A stretch of 64,000 bases of DNA. It comes from Rhizopus arrhizus (lineage: Eukaryota; Mucoromycota; Mucoromycetes; Mucorales; Rhizopodaceae). Each line of letters starts with the position of its first letter. Within the stretch, counting starts at the first letter, position 1. The DNA is taken from assembly GCA_024220505.1 (NCBI GenBank), contig JAKZZE010000010.1, positions 620,001 to 684,000 on the forward strand, written 5' to 3'. A program made the position numbers and the translations under genes. Below are positions 54,301 to 64,000 of the stretch, piece after piece. A model generated the notes under the pieces. It made no database searches, was not told the DNA's origin, and worked only from the letters and a program-made list of their open reading frames with translations.

Positions 54301-56068
54301 TGTAACTTGAACCTGAGTCAATCATGTACGATCCATTGCAACTGGTGTTAAGAATATTAAAAATAAGATGCCCAATTCCTCTGCCAATTAAATGCATCTC
54401 ATCAAGTCCAAAAAATTCTACACCGCAGAAAGTCGGAAGAGAAGTGAGTAGCTCTGGTACTTGCCCCATTTGATGGCTCTGTGATGTATTGTAAGCAACC
54501 ATAACTTTTTTTTTTTTAAAAAAAAAAAAAGACTTACAGGATCACCATGTACTAGGCTTTCTTTTGATCGAATGTTGCCGCTATGTAGAAAGTATCTTGC
54601 ACCATCTGATACACCCCGAACATCACAAATTCGACAACCATGGTATGCCATATGGCCGGCATGATTCATTAAGTCTGCAACGCCAGGAATGTCACCCATA
54701 AGACCCATCAAGTGAACCTTGCCTTTGTATATTAGACTGCTGTCTTTTACTACTCGAAAACCATTGTTTCCAAGACTTCTGATTTCGTCAACAATTGGTC
54801 GTAGGAAAGACATGATATTATCAGGTTTAGAGGGACCAGGTATGATGGCCAGAGTAATCATGTGATGGCGAGTATGCCTATAGAATAATGGTTAACATCT
54901 AAGAATTAGGCTCAATAACAATAGACTTACCTGTATGAAGGACTTAAATTCATCACCAAGCAATGGATGATTGTTAATATGCTTCCCGTTTGAATCTTTG
55001 GCTGAAATCCATCAACAAACAAGACGATCCCAATGTCACTATCATCCTGAAAAAGTTGCTGCTGACTGGAGAGAAAGTCTTGATATATTTTACCGTCAAA
55101 GATGTCCCTGTACACTCCATCTTCATGTGTACAATCCTGTTCGGCACGGTATTTAAACAATTCTCTCTTGTCTTCATCAAGCATCATTTGTGCTAATGCG
55201 GCGCCCACAGACACAACAGCCATTTGCTGAACAGCAACAAAAGAAGGGAAGGAATCATCATTCAAATCGACACCAGCTTGTCGAAGGGCAAGAGCTTGAT
55301 CATGCTTTCTATATCTTGGAAGCTGACAACTTTCATAAGTACAGAACAAGATATTTGCATCATCCTTTGGATATAAGAAGCAGCCATTAGGACAAACATC
55401 AAAATGAGAAACAACTTGGAAACCATCATGACTACTGCATATCCATCTTGAAACTGTGTCGGGACTAGGCATCATACCACCAATCTCTATTGGATTTATG
55501 TTTGAGGTAATGGGGAATTTTATATTGTTTATTAATTTACCATTGAGAGCATCTTCATTAATCTTGCTTAATAGCGTTTTGTTTATAGTGTTTATCATAT
55601 CTCTCTTGAACTGACGATTAACACCGTGTTGATCAGCCAATCGAGTAAGCTTAACAGCAGCCTTTTCAACCGCTGAGAGTTGCAAGCTGGATCCAATGTA
55701 CTCATAAACCACTGCACTATCTAGAGCAATGAAAGTGTGATATGTTAACAAAACGCAATAATGATAAACAATCACTCATTCCTAAATTTTTGATTACCAT
55801 CAAGTGATGAAGCAACAGATCCAACGCTAACATTAGACATGCTTTCCATGCCAACTTCTACATCAATATTTATATCAGCATCGTTAACTTCATCATCATA
55901 TGAAGTAATTTCTATAGTAGAATTTTGCAGTGATAGTTCACCAGCTCCATGTTCTTGAATAAATTGCAACATACATCCACCACGTATCTGATGCAACTGC
56001 AATGTAGCAAAGGTAGCACCAACAAAGCGTCTGCAGAGATTACAAGGATAAAAAGTAGTTTGAGACAT
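51305..56068 (-). CDS. E4 transposase, Tnp2-like, intact, six exons
   Basis: complement(join(51305..51611,53310..53939,54009..54478,54538..54877,54931..55720,55798..56068)) gives 935 aa; all junctions are GT..AG and in frame. It would cut and paste E4 in the nucleus. The N-terminus has a zinc-finger-like YPCNLCRRF..HQIRGGC, then an acidic linker. FDVCPNGCFLYP..CTYESC is the usual CPxC-type box (about residue 210). IVLFVDGFQPKIQ holds the probable first Asp (about residue 325), MAYHGCRICDV a further zinc box (about 430) and FFGLDEMHLIGRG the second Asp box (about 490). The last intron (51612-53309) contains Tc1 element T6, 13 bp from the donor. Without T6 it would be about 60 bp. Intron 3 (54479-54537) holds a T-run/A-run palindrome. 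Divergent from the accessory gene at 57689. Confidence 0.87.
51657..53296 (+). mobile_element. Tc1/mariner element T6, intact, in an E4 intron
   Basis: 1640 bp, ends CAGTAGGTCAAAAAATTGC and complement, TA at 51655-51656 and 53297-53298. The terminal inverted repeats are short (about 29 bp), unlike T1 and T2. It carries an intact transposase on +, opposite to the host intron's direction. T5 in E3 is a decayed relative. Confidence 0.93.
52048..53070 (+). CDS. Tc1 transposase of T6, intact
   Basis: A 340-aa DDE transposase starting MPKRLPEEKVNDLKQ. Helix-turn-helix motifs (DIAKEVGVHESTVSRYSRRL; GRPTLVSKVTKRL) are followed by VVFSDETKINVWGSDGC, FQHDNDPKHKAKS and PDLNPIEHVWHQLK. The second Asp and the Glu are separated by 35 residues, one more than in T2. 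The C-terminus ARIQEVINKKGGPTKY is typical of the family. No damage seen. It is probably able to mobilise T6 and perhaps T5-like copies. Confidence 0.95.
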   Translation: MPKRLPEEKVNDLKQALTGSTSAYDIAKEVGVHESTVSRYSRRLFSNRTMGSAGRPTLVSKVTKRLIKRKVIEGVLKTAKEVHRELVQLGYAISYQSAINVLKSMEFHSSIKKKKPFLTKAHMQHRLEWAKKHQDWTVEEWRKVVFSDETKINVWGSDGCKYYWIRPSDPLQPHHLEFTVKHGGGKLMMWGCITSEGPGYACQIYDGNMNADVYQHILDTTLRDTMEYYNFNWSNIYFQHDNDPKHKAKSTIAWLDNHQVRYISDWPAQSPDLNPIEHVWHQLKLKLSCYERRAKNTDELWERVEKAWNEFDKELCQRYIDSMPARIQEVINKKGGPTKY

Positions 56069-57688
56069 TGGAAAGTAAATGTTTTGACAAAGGTAAAAAA
56101 AAAAAAAAAAAAAAAGAGAAAAAGAAAAAGAAAAAAAAAAGAGAAAAAGAGAGAGATGAAGAGCAGATAATAATAATTGAAGGTATCTATACTTCTCAGT
56201 GTACTATTGTTTAAATCGAAATTAATAAGAGTACGAAGTATTTATTGTAGAAATCAGATGAAGATTATGGTTCCTGAGGATGCCTATCTGGCTTTAGTTG
56301 ACTAAATCTACCTAATTAGTCAATGGTTCTGTATAGGGTATTGCTGATTATTAGAGATGATCCGTATATCTAATACATGTGCATTGCCATTTTTGGAACA
56401 TAGTAGGTAAAAACCAAAGAAAAAAAAAACAATAAAAACAAAACGTGGAAATTAATATAGGGCGTAAACAAACGTTGGTTAATATCTTACAATTTACAAA
56501 TGTAAATAGCAGATAGCCTTTAGTATAGAAAATATAATACTAAAATACAAGTACTTATAGAAAAAGCAGAGGTTAATATAGAATTGCTGGTATCAGAGAC
56601 AATTGCTATCTAGGCTAAAGTTAAGTATAAAGCTCATTTTTCTTTTATTTCGCTATATTTTTTTTAAAAAAAAAATAAAAAACAATAATAAATCTGTTAG
56701 TATTTGTCACCTAAAACTGCTGTGTATAGTCTGATGTAGTAATATATACAAATATCAACTCCTTAAATTCTTAACATGAGTACCGATAATAAATATTACA
56801 ATGTAAATGAACACTATGATCTAAGATTAATAACAAAGTTGGCCTAGACATCTTGTAGCTTAGAAATGATTGGAGTTGTTTATAGTATGTCGTTTAAAGT
56901 CGGTATAAAAACAATAAAACAAATGAGTTTAGAACATTAAATCTTATCTTTTGAGAAAATTACACACTGTAGTTTCTTCACTTTTCCCACGGGCTGCTCA
57001 AAACTTCTCTTTGACTATTGACCGCTTATGCACAATGTAATGATTACAACTTTAAGAAGAACATGTCATATTATTATGTTTCTTTTAAAATTATCATGTA
57101 AATGGTTTTTGAATTTTCTTTTCAAATTTCTATTATAGTATAAAATATCTGTAAGCGATATTTCTTATGAATATCTTACACGGAATGGTGATATTTTTTA
57201 TCAAGCTTACTACAAACTAAAAAAGTAACTTCTCCTTAATACAGTAATTGATTATATTTACAGGATATACTTTTCTTCAATTAATAATAGGGTTTATAGA
57301 AGTAATATAGATAAAACAAGCTCGCTAATTATTAAAGCATATTTTTTCTGTTTTTGTTAATATCAGTCTACATCTTTTATTTTTGAAGTATAGCAGTAGC
57401 ATATTTCTCCTTCTTACCCTGTGTCGTACTGCAAATGTAATCAAAGAGTAACTAAACACATTGTTTACATTAAACAATTTTATCAGTAGAGATGTGGATA
57501 CCACTTGGCTAGTTGAACAAATGATTAAAGGGCAAGAACAAAATACCGCGTAACATTTAGTCGGAATTCCGTGGTACATTCGTTAATGCATAGACAATGA
57601 AAAGTATATAAACTCTAGGCAGTTATATAATCATTGTTTATTTTGATTCTATCAAACTAATACTTTTTAAACTTTACATCTTTTTGCT
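56069..57688. other. E4 intergenic region between divergent genes
   Basis: 1.6 kb with no gene; it must hold the promoters of both E4 genes. TATATAAA at 57606-57613 lies 76 bp before the accessory ATG and is a plausible TATA box. An A/G-rich tract (56096-56150) directly precedes the transposase ATG on the other strand. Confidence 0.5.
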
Positions 57689-58835
57689 ATGCCTTACAAC
57701 GTTGATCAAATTGTTTACGAAATCCGAAATTATCGAAGAACAGTCGACGCTTTCAGAAGCGAATTCAGAAGCGAATTCGAAGCCTGGAAAGATGAGATTC
57801 GGCAACAAATGGCCGACTTGAAGCTGATGATTGAGCGAAACGCTCGTACAAGCTATCCTGCTTCACAAGGTAAAAAAAAAAAGAAAAAAAAGGAAGTGGG
57901 TTAATTGGGATGTTTTTTACTTAAAATACATTACAGCAGCTACTTGCGAACCACAACTTCCCCAATTGAATCTACCAGCTTTTGAGATCGCTCGTAGAGA
58001 TATCCCAAGATTCCCAGTAAGCTTGGGTGATGGGCGACATAGCAATGCAGCCTGCATAGACGCGTTCTTGAGAGAAACAATGGATCTCGTGGATAAGCCA
58101 GAGGATTCCGATGAAACATTGGATCAAAAAGCATTGTTAACCAAAAGATACCACTCTCAACTAAATAGGTTCACGCAAGTTGTTTGTACGAGCTTAAGCA
58201 ATAAGCTTCTTGCCGATGCTCATATTGATAAAAACAAGCTATCATGGAAGGACATTCCGGCTGTTTATAAAAAAGCAGCATACACAGAGCTTGAAGAACT
58301 TGCTTTACGAGCAAATATCTCTTTAAGTAGATGTATTAATAGCTGGGGAGCTCAAGTTTTGCTAGCAAAGTCATACAACAATTATCACAACAAAAAGGTA
58401 TTCTTTTTATAAAAAACCGTTCATTTGATTAATCATTATGTTTATATTAGTTAAAAAACCAACAACCAGATATTGTAAATAACGTAGTAGAGCCGAACAC
58501 CTACGTAACAGATACACATCCTGAGGAAAATCTTGATCTTGAACTACTTCCTGATCTTGATGCCTCCAACGAATTAGAACAAGGAAATAGCAATGAAGTT
58601 AGCATGTATGCTTAATTTTAAAAACAAATATACTCTATCATTGTAACGATTAAATTTTATTAACTTTAGTACAACTTCCGCAACTACCTTCTCGTCCTCT
58701 GCTGCTTCTCCTCTCCCTCCTTCTCCTTCTGGTCGTACCCGTTCTGGCACTCGTCCTACTTCTCGTCGTCAAAATAAAAAGAGAAGAATAGAATTGTTTC
58801 TTTTTCTTTTTATTGTTTTATCTTTTGTTAAATAA
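57689..58835 (+). CDS. E4 accessory protein, unknown function, four exons
   Basis: Exons 57689-57869, 57937-58397, 58451-58605 and 58670-58835 join in frame to 320 aa through GT..AG introns of 67, 53 and 64 bp. The N-terminus (VYEIRNYRRTVDAFRSEF, then DEIRQQMADLKLMIERNA) predicts a coiled coil. The middle is helical (LLTKRYHSQLNRF, DIPAVYKKAAYTELEELALR, RCINSWGAQVLLAKSYNNY). An acidic stretch (LDLELLPDLDASNELEQ) precedes a Ser/Pro and Arg/Lys-rich end (RTRSGTRPTSRRQNKKRR) that looks like a nuclear localisation signal. I recognise no family. It is unlike E1-E3 accessory proteins in sequence but similar in build and exon number, so it may be an analogue. It is divergent from the transposase. 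Confidence 0.75.
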
Positions 58836-60478
58836 ATTCTGCTATTATTTGTTAAATGTCGTTTAGAATTGTCTTGACATGACAAGATCTTCATAATGGT
58901 AATGTTAGTACTTTTTTACATAACTTAGTTGTTATTCTTCAATGCCATTGGTCCTATGACGTTAATTATACGAAATAAACTTGCATGGATTTTAAAGCAT
59001 TGTTTTATTTTAGTTTATTTTTTATGGCTCTCTTTTTTTTTTTTTTTTTTTTTTCGTATATTCATTATTACTCTACTTTGTTAACAGTTTTTGATACTTT
59101 TAGCTATTGCTGATATGCACCATGTTTTGAAAACAAAATAGCTAAAACTAAATCAGCTCAAAAAGTTTACGCATTGCAAACGAAAAAAAAAAAAAACAAT
59201 TATTATGTTGCATGGGTATAAAGTTGTTGAATATTGTATTCCTTTTAACTATTTCTTTTTATCTTTGCTTATAGTAAGCTCTAGTATTCTTTTACTTCAA
59301 ATATTGCGAGAGCTTTAGTCAAACAAGATGTTTTTAACGAATGGTTCACTAATTAAAAGAAAAGTTAGTTATGGCTACATTACAACATGCAACAACCCTT
59401 GATCTTCTTTATATCATTATTTGTATTCCTTTCCGCTCCTTACCTTGACACCTTACTGACTCTATATGTAGTGTACAACCTAGCTGTATAATCAATACTC
59501 TATCATGCTGTAGACCAGTTTGTCGCAACTATTCATCCTCTGCTTTTGTATACTATGCTTGGTGTGTTGTTTCATATTGTGTATGCTGTTGATATTAGGT
59601 AAAATTATACTCTATGCTGCTTCAGATAAATTGAACCTTAACCAACAACATATTGTATAGATAGTATGTTTGAACAAGACAAAAGGTATAATTTGTTTGC
59701 TTGTTATTTTTTCTTAACTGATGTTTCTTATTTATTAGATTTTAATACTTTGTTTTATTTTGCAATGGGATTTTGTATGAAGCGACTGTGATGATATTAA
59801 CGGTAACAGCAATGATGATAGAGTATTATGAAACCCAATAAAGCATAGGCGCACGGACTTGAGGAAAAGTAACAATGGTTGTATAAGACAATTATCCATC
59901 ATGTGATAAAAAAAAAGGAAAACAATTTTGGTAAATAGAAATAAAATTGCATGTGTTTAAATATTAATCATCCTGTTGAATGTAGATTGCAATGTAGATT
60001 GTTGAAAGTAATTAAATCTGCTAAATGGGTTGCATTGAATATTGTCGAGGACAGGTAAGTAATGACGTACGATTGTATTGGATCTGTTCATTCTGTATTC
60101 CTTTTCTTTTATTATTCCTTTTCTTTTATTATTCCTTTTCTTTTATTATTCCTTTTCTTTTATTATTCCTTTTCTTTTATCATTCTTTTTCTTTTATTAT
60201 TCTTTTTCTTTTATTATTCCTTTTCTATTGTTATTTTTTTTGTTATTACTTTTTTTTTATTCAAATGTATATTAAATGAATAATATAATAAAATAAATAA
60301 AGCATCGTATTATTAAATCATTTAAATTTGTCCATTTATACTGCCCTATACAATAATAAACCTACCCATTTTACTGGACATAATTGCTTAAACATAGCCA
60401 TACTCTGCTTATATACAGAACAGCAAATGTCTGCCTCATCCAATTAAATTGTTTTGTGAAAGCGTATGAGAGTTCATG
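58836..60478. other. E4 right region without a gene
   Basis: No gene seen. Contains poly-T (about 59034-59054) and a 17-bp minisatellite described separately. Short TTG- or ATG-started ORFs here come from the repeat only. Confidence 0.5.
60095..60238 (+). repeat. 17-bp pyrimidine minisatellite
   Basis: Eight to nine tandem copies of ATTATTCCTTTTCTTTT with small changes in the later units. One strand is almost purely pyrimidine. All three forward frames stay open across it, which explains spurious hydrophobic ORFs. Confidence 0.85.
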
Positions 60479-60480
60479 TA

Positions 60481-62117
60481 CAGTAGGTGAAAAAATACGA
60501 GCAACCTTTTGGCAAAATCGACTTTTTTCGCTATATCAAAAGGTGCATGCCAACTACCGGCTTGAGACTCCTATGGTATATTTTCGGGGTCATGTGTCTT
60601 GAAACAGTAAATGTCTCATGTAGTAATACTGGAAATTGAGAGAGAGATAAGAATGCGAATTTAAAAATTTGACTTCCGACCAGCTTAAATTATGTACGGT
60701 AATCATACGTTTACATTTAAGTCAACAAAGAACATATCGGAAGACTATATAGCGTACTTGTATGGAACTGTGAGCGTTCCTCATTGTATCCATATAAAAG
60801 CAAGTGCGACTTCAAGAGCCCTTGGTTTCTTTTTTTTTACTCAACTTCTTTCACTACTTCTCATCATCATGCCTAAATCTATACCAATGGAAAAGCAATC
60901 CAGAAATAAGAAATATATCACCAAATAGCATGAAGCCAGAGGATATCACAGATAAGTATTACGTTCATTCTCGCACAGTTAAAAGGTATACTAGGAAGCT
61001 TTTTCCATGAAATTCACATCTGTCGGCTGGAAGACATGCTATTGTCTCTTATGCCATGAAGCTCTATATCGACTTGTGTATTATTACTGGTCATCGAACA
61101 ATAGCGAAAAAGCTATTCAGGGAGTTAGGTAAGTTTGGTTACTTGTTGATGTATCGTTCAGGAGTAAATGCGCTGAGATCCATAAAGTGCCGCCGAGAGC
61201 TAAAAAAAAGAAGGCATTTTTGAAAAAGGATCGTTGAAAAAAGCAGATGACCTGAGCAAAAAGGCATGGCAACTGGTCAAGTCAAGAGTGACGAACAGTA
61301 GCGTTCTCAGCTGAAGCAAAGACTAGCATCTAGTGATCAGATGGTGCAAAGTAGTGTAGAGTAGTATAAAATGACATTCTGCTCCCTCATCACATCGACA
61401 TTACAGTAAAGCACAGCAGCCTTAGGATGAACATGTGCTGTCACATAGCTACTCAGGGACCAGTTTAGACATATCAGCTTTATGACCATAACATAAACTC
61501 AACGACTTGTCTGTATATACTTAGCAATATTTACATGAATACGTTAGAGTATCATCATTTGAAGACGTCCGATGTATACCTTCAGAGTGATAGCGGCCTA
61601 ATGTATAAATTAAAAATCATAGCTGTATAGATACGCGGTATCAGTGTAAGGTATATAAATTATTGGTGGGCTCAAAGTCTGGATTTAAATCATATAAAGC
61701 ATGTTTAGCATCAGCTCAAACTTAATCTGACACCACATGAAGTCGGAGAAAGAGGTATCAGAAAGCTTTAGCAATTTGTGGATGTAGAGCGAAATAAACA
61801 CAATACAAATGCTTGCAAGGGGCACATCAATAGTATGCCAGCCAAAGTAGAAGCACTTATTAAAGCAAAGGGAAGATATAGAAAATATTAAATAAACATA
61901 GCGAATTTTGAAAAATCATCATTGGCTCTTTTATGACTGTCTTTCCCTTTTTAAAAAGCTTGTACTTCAAGTAGAGTCAATCTCTTTAGTGTATTGTATG
62001 TATCTTTGTTGCCTTAATTAGTGTGTGTGATATTAAAGCTCTGGCGAATGTACACACGAAAATAAAAAGATATGAAGACAAATCGAACAGAGGTTGCTCG
62101 TATTTTTTCACCTACTG
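60481..62117 (+). mobile_element. Degenerate Tc1/mariner element T7
   Basis: 1637 bp, ends CAGTAGGTGAAAAAATACG and complement, TA at 60479-60480 and 62118-62119. The transposase on + begins at ATG 60870 (MPKSIPMEKQ) but has stops and shifts throughout; a late remnant SLDLNHIKHV (about 61680) corresponds to PDLNPIEHV. It lies about 130 bp from the right end of E4. Confidence 0.88.
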
Positions 62118-62248
62118 TAGCATTATATTTATTCCAATGTTACTCCAATTTTGCTTTAAATTTTGCTAAATTCGACATTTTTAGCATTTTTATTTTGCTA
62201 ATCTGCGCCTACAAGAAGCGAAATGCGGAGATTTTTTGCGCCGTAGTG

Positions 62249-62742
62249 CAAAGTCTTGAAGAACTGTTGACTTACCTTATATCTATCCTCATCTACAATT
62301 GTCTGTTAGTGCTCTTCACATTTTGATACGTAGATGAAATTTATAGTAAAACTCTCCTTCCTAAAAAGGCAATTTACGTCATCAAGACAACAACCGGAGT
62401 TAAACTATTGTATTGATTCAGTTACACACCCTTGACAGATTAGAATTAAGAGTTCAATTTGGACATTAAATAAAAAAAATAGCTTTTCTTTCGTATAAAT
62501 AATTTTAAACGTACTTTTGCGATTACTTGTTTATCAAAAGACATTGGAAAAGGGAATAGATCAGTAGAAATAGTTATCAAGAGAAAGAATCAATTGTTTA
62601 TTCGAATTTTATATTTGTTGGTTGACTGTCTCGGATCAAGCATTTATAAAATAATAGAAAAGTTCACAACTACATTACACCGCAGCGTATCACTTTTTGA
62701 CAAAGTCGGATTTTGGTCGATAATCGCCTTTGATACCTTTTT
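62249..62742. other. Short unique stretch between E4 and E5
   Basis: Together with 49038-49124 this is the genomic sequence around the E4 target. On the minus strand it contains an apparent 3' untranslated region with AATAAAC (about 62595) downstream of the short coding end described next. Nothing else recognisable. Confidence 0.45.
62690..62742 (-). CDS. C-terminal end of a probable host gene cut by E5
   Basis: On the minus strand, KGIKGDYRPKSDFVKK then TGA runs from the E5 boundary to 62690 and is followed by a plausible 3' untranslated region. Sixteen codons are too few to name a family. If real, this host gene is truncated by E5 and was convergent to the short ORF ending at 49037. Confidence 0.3.
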
Positions 62743-62807
62743 CACTGCAAATAATCGTTCCGATTAGGTACCGGATTACGCAAGATTGCTCTTCTTTTGG
62801 GTAACGG

Positions 62808-63722
62808 TGTCATGTTTTGACATGTCAATAAGATACAGTCTTATCATTCTGGACTAAATCTTTACTGTTGTAGAACAGCAACTGATTGTAATTGACATTG
62901 ATAAATATAAGTCTTAATACAAGATCATAATTAAATAAAATAAAAATATAAGTTTATTTAAATAAGATCATACAATCAATTCCAATTAAACATGTTCTTT
63001 TAGAATATGTTTTGTATTAATAAGAGTTCTTTGATAAGAAGAAGTATCAACTAAAATAACAAGATCCAATCCAATATCAGGAATATTGCTAATCTTTCAT
63101 ATAATTGAAATAACGCGTAAAATAACGTTGTTCAAATCAGTGAGGAATTCCCAGAATAAAAGATAATCTATGACAAACATACAAAAGAACAAATGAAAAG
63201 TTTTCATAATCATAATTATAGATGACACTTGCTAAAGTACCTGAATATTAGAAGAACGCTTACAATAGAAGATATCAAGCCACTCACTCAATAAGATATA
63301 AATACCTACCTTCAATTAGAATAATTTTTACTTTAACTTAAACTGAAATAAAGATCAGTCTCAAAAAAGTATTCAAACTGTTTCTTGATCTTTGTTTCTA
63401 CTTTTTTCTTAATAACTATTACCATTATACAACATTCACAAATGAGTTTGAATAAGAATAGAACCTGATAATTATCACTGCCCTAAACAGCCAAGTTTCA
63501 CTTTCATCTCAACAGTTGATTATTAACATCAGTCTATAAATTTTTTCTTATACATGTCAAATCATATCGGTCGTAACTATTTTTGTCATCTAATCTCAGG
63601 TCTTGCTCAACTAATATAAATAGCCTTGAAATCTTTCTTTAATAAAAGTATTCGACTTTAGAACTATTGTTCGGTCTCGTTAATTCTTCTTTATCCTATT
63701 TTTGAATACTTAAAACACTTCA
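62808..63722 (+). mobile_element. Solo LTR, family LTR-A, with LTR-B nested inside
   Basis: The ends are TGTCATGTTTTGACATG and AAAACACTTCA, with 5-bp target duplications AACGG at 62803-62807 and 63723-63727. E1 shows the corresponding uninterrupted sequence near 24514. Without the nested LTR it is about 341 bp. The fragment at 10042-10212 is the same family. Confidence 0.92.
62866..63434 (+). mobile_element. Solo LTR, family LTR-B, copy 2
   Basis: 569 bp, TGTTGTAGAACAGC to TATACAACA, flanked by TTTAC (62861-62865) and TTCAC (63435-63439), a 5-bp duplication with one change. The empty site is preserved in the LTR-A fragment at about 10099. It is related to the copy at 5769-6345 in length and ends. 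Confidence 0.9.
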
Positions 63723-64000
63723 AACGGATTGTTATTTTTTTTCCTGAAAAAAATTAAATCTTGCTGTATTGATCATTTTCGAATTTTGAAAAAAGATTTA
63801 GATACGAAAAACATATAGAAATTTAACGATGTTATTATTTTTTTGTAGGGTAAATATTCATGGAGTTATTGATGTTTTTAAAAAAGTGTCTTTTTTTACA
63901 AATGATCTTTTTTTGGAAAGCGTATTTCTCTCCATTGTTTAAAGACCGATATTTTCTTTTTTTTATTTTTGAGGGCAAAATGCGGAAATCAAAAGCACCA

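Larger units (their letters stand above)
49125..62248 (-). mobile_element. Canonical CACTA transposon E4
   Basis: 13.1 kb including two Tc1 insertions (T6, T7). The left end is CACTACGGCGCAAAGAAT, the inverted right end CACTACGGCGCAAAAAAT, one mismatch in 18. The target duplication is CAA (49122-49124 and 62249-62251). It carries a Tnp2-like transposase on - and a divergent accessory gene on +, both with intact frames. The true CACTA terminus distinguishes it from the CACTGCA ends of E1-E3 and E5. It looks autonomous if the transposase intron holding T6 is still spliced. Confidence 0.9.
62743..64000 (+). mobile_element. CACTA-like element E5, E1 family, left end only
   Basis: It starts CACTGCAAATAATCGTTCC, nearly identical to the E1 left end (24455). 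After the LTR-A insertion the sequence continues collinear with E1 (24520-24790) up to the window end. The right end and the target duplication are outside; TTT precedes the left end. Confidence 0.88.

Noticed and set aside
60025..60283. Hydrophobic ORFs in three overlapping frames
   Set aside because: Produced by the 17-bp pyrimidine minisatellite, which lacks stops in all forward frames.
62072..62326. 84-codon ORF on +
   Set aside because: It crosses the end of T7 and the right terminus and target duplication of E4, so it is a chance fusion.

Overview
The window looks like a transposon-choked stretch of an AT-rich filamentous fungal genome, most likely an early-diverging fungus of the Mucoromycota type. 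That placement is an inference from 45-105 nt GT..AG introns, AATAAA-rich tails and the mix of Tc1/mariner, Merlin (ISXO2-like), CACTA-like (Tnp2) and Ty3/gypsy elements. Almost every recognisable protein belongs to a mobile element. Host sequence that I can argue for is limited to a tRNA-Val gene (24325-24397), a short ORF split by transposons (24449-24454 plus 48858-49037), and the tail of a minus-strand gene (62690-62742).

Layout. 1-1015: partial Merlin/ISXO2-like transposase. 1537-7302: a Ty3/gypsy element (G1) broken by a Tc1 element in its 5' LTR (T1), a solo LTR in its reverse transcriptase (LTR-B) and a Tc1 element in its RNase H (T2). 8953-10041: a LINE-type reverse transcriptase fragment split by a solo LTR (LTR-C). 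10042-12177: fragment of LTR-A, then Tc1 element T3 with a second LTR-C inside. 12180-24324: a Ty3/gypsy element with two LTRs (G2, 13178-21825, minus strand) embedded in several older related LTRs.

The centre of interest is 24455-64000. Three CACTA-like elements (E1 24455-31843, E2 31847-43341, E3 43346-48855) lie directly head to tail with 3-bp target duplications in one short target, after codon 2 of a small host ORF. Only 87 bp beyond that ORF lies a canonical CACTA element, E4 (49125-62248, TIR CACTACGGCGCAAA), with an apparently intact 935-aa transposase. Another copy of the E1 family (E5) starts at 62743 and runs off the window; it carries LTR-A, which in turn carries a second LTR-B.

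E1 and E2 each carry a Tnp2-like transposase gene on + and a convergent four-exon accessory gene on -. E3 has lost the transposase but keeps the accessory gene intact. E4 carries a transposase on - and a divergent four-exon accessory gene on +. The accessory proteins (349, 390, 386 and 320 aa) match no family I recognise. They have proline/alanine-rich or coiled-coil N-termini, and E1-E3 share exon number and intron phases. I regard this two-gene CACTA-like system as the best candidate for something undescribed here; by analogy with TnpD/TnpA of plant En/Spm, the accessory protein could bind subterminal repeats, but that is inference. Secondary insertions (Tc1, Merlin, solo LTRs) allow a partial insertion history to be read directly from target duplications.
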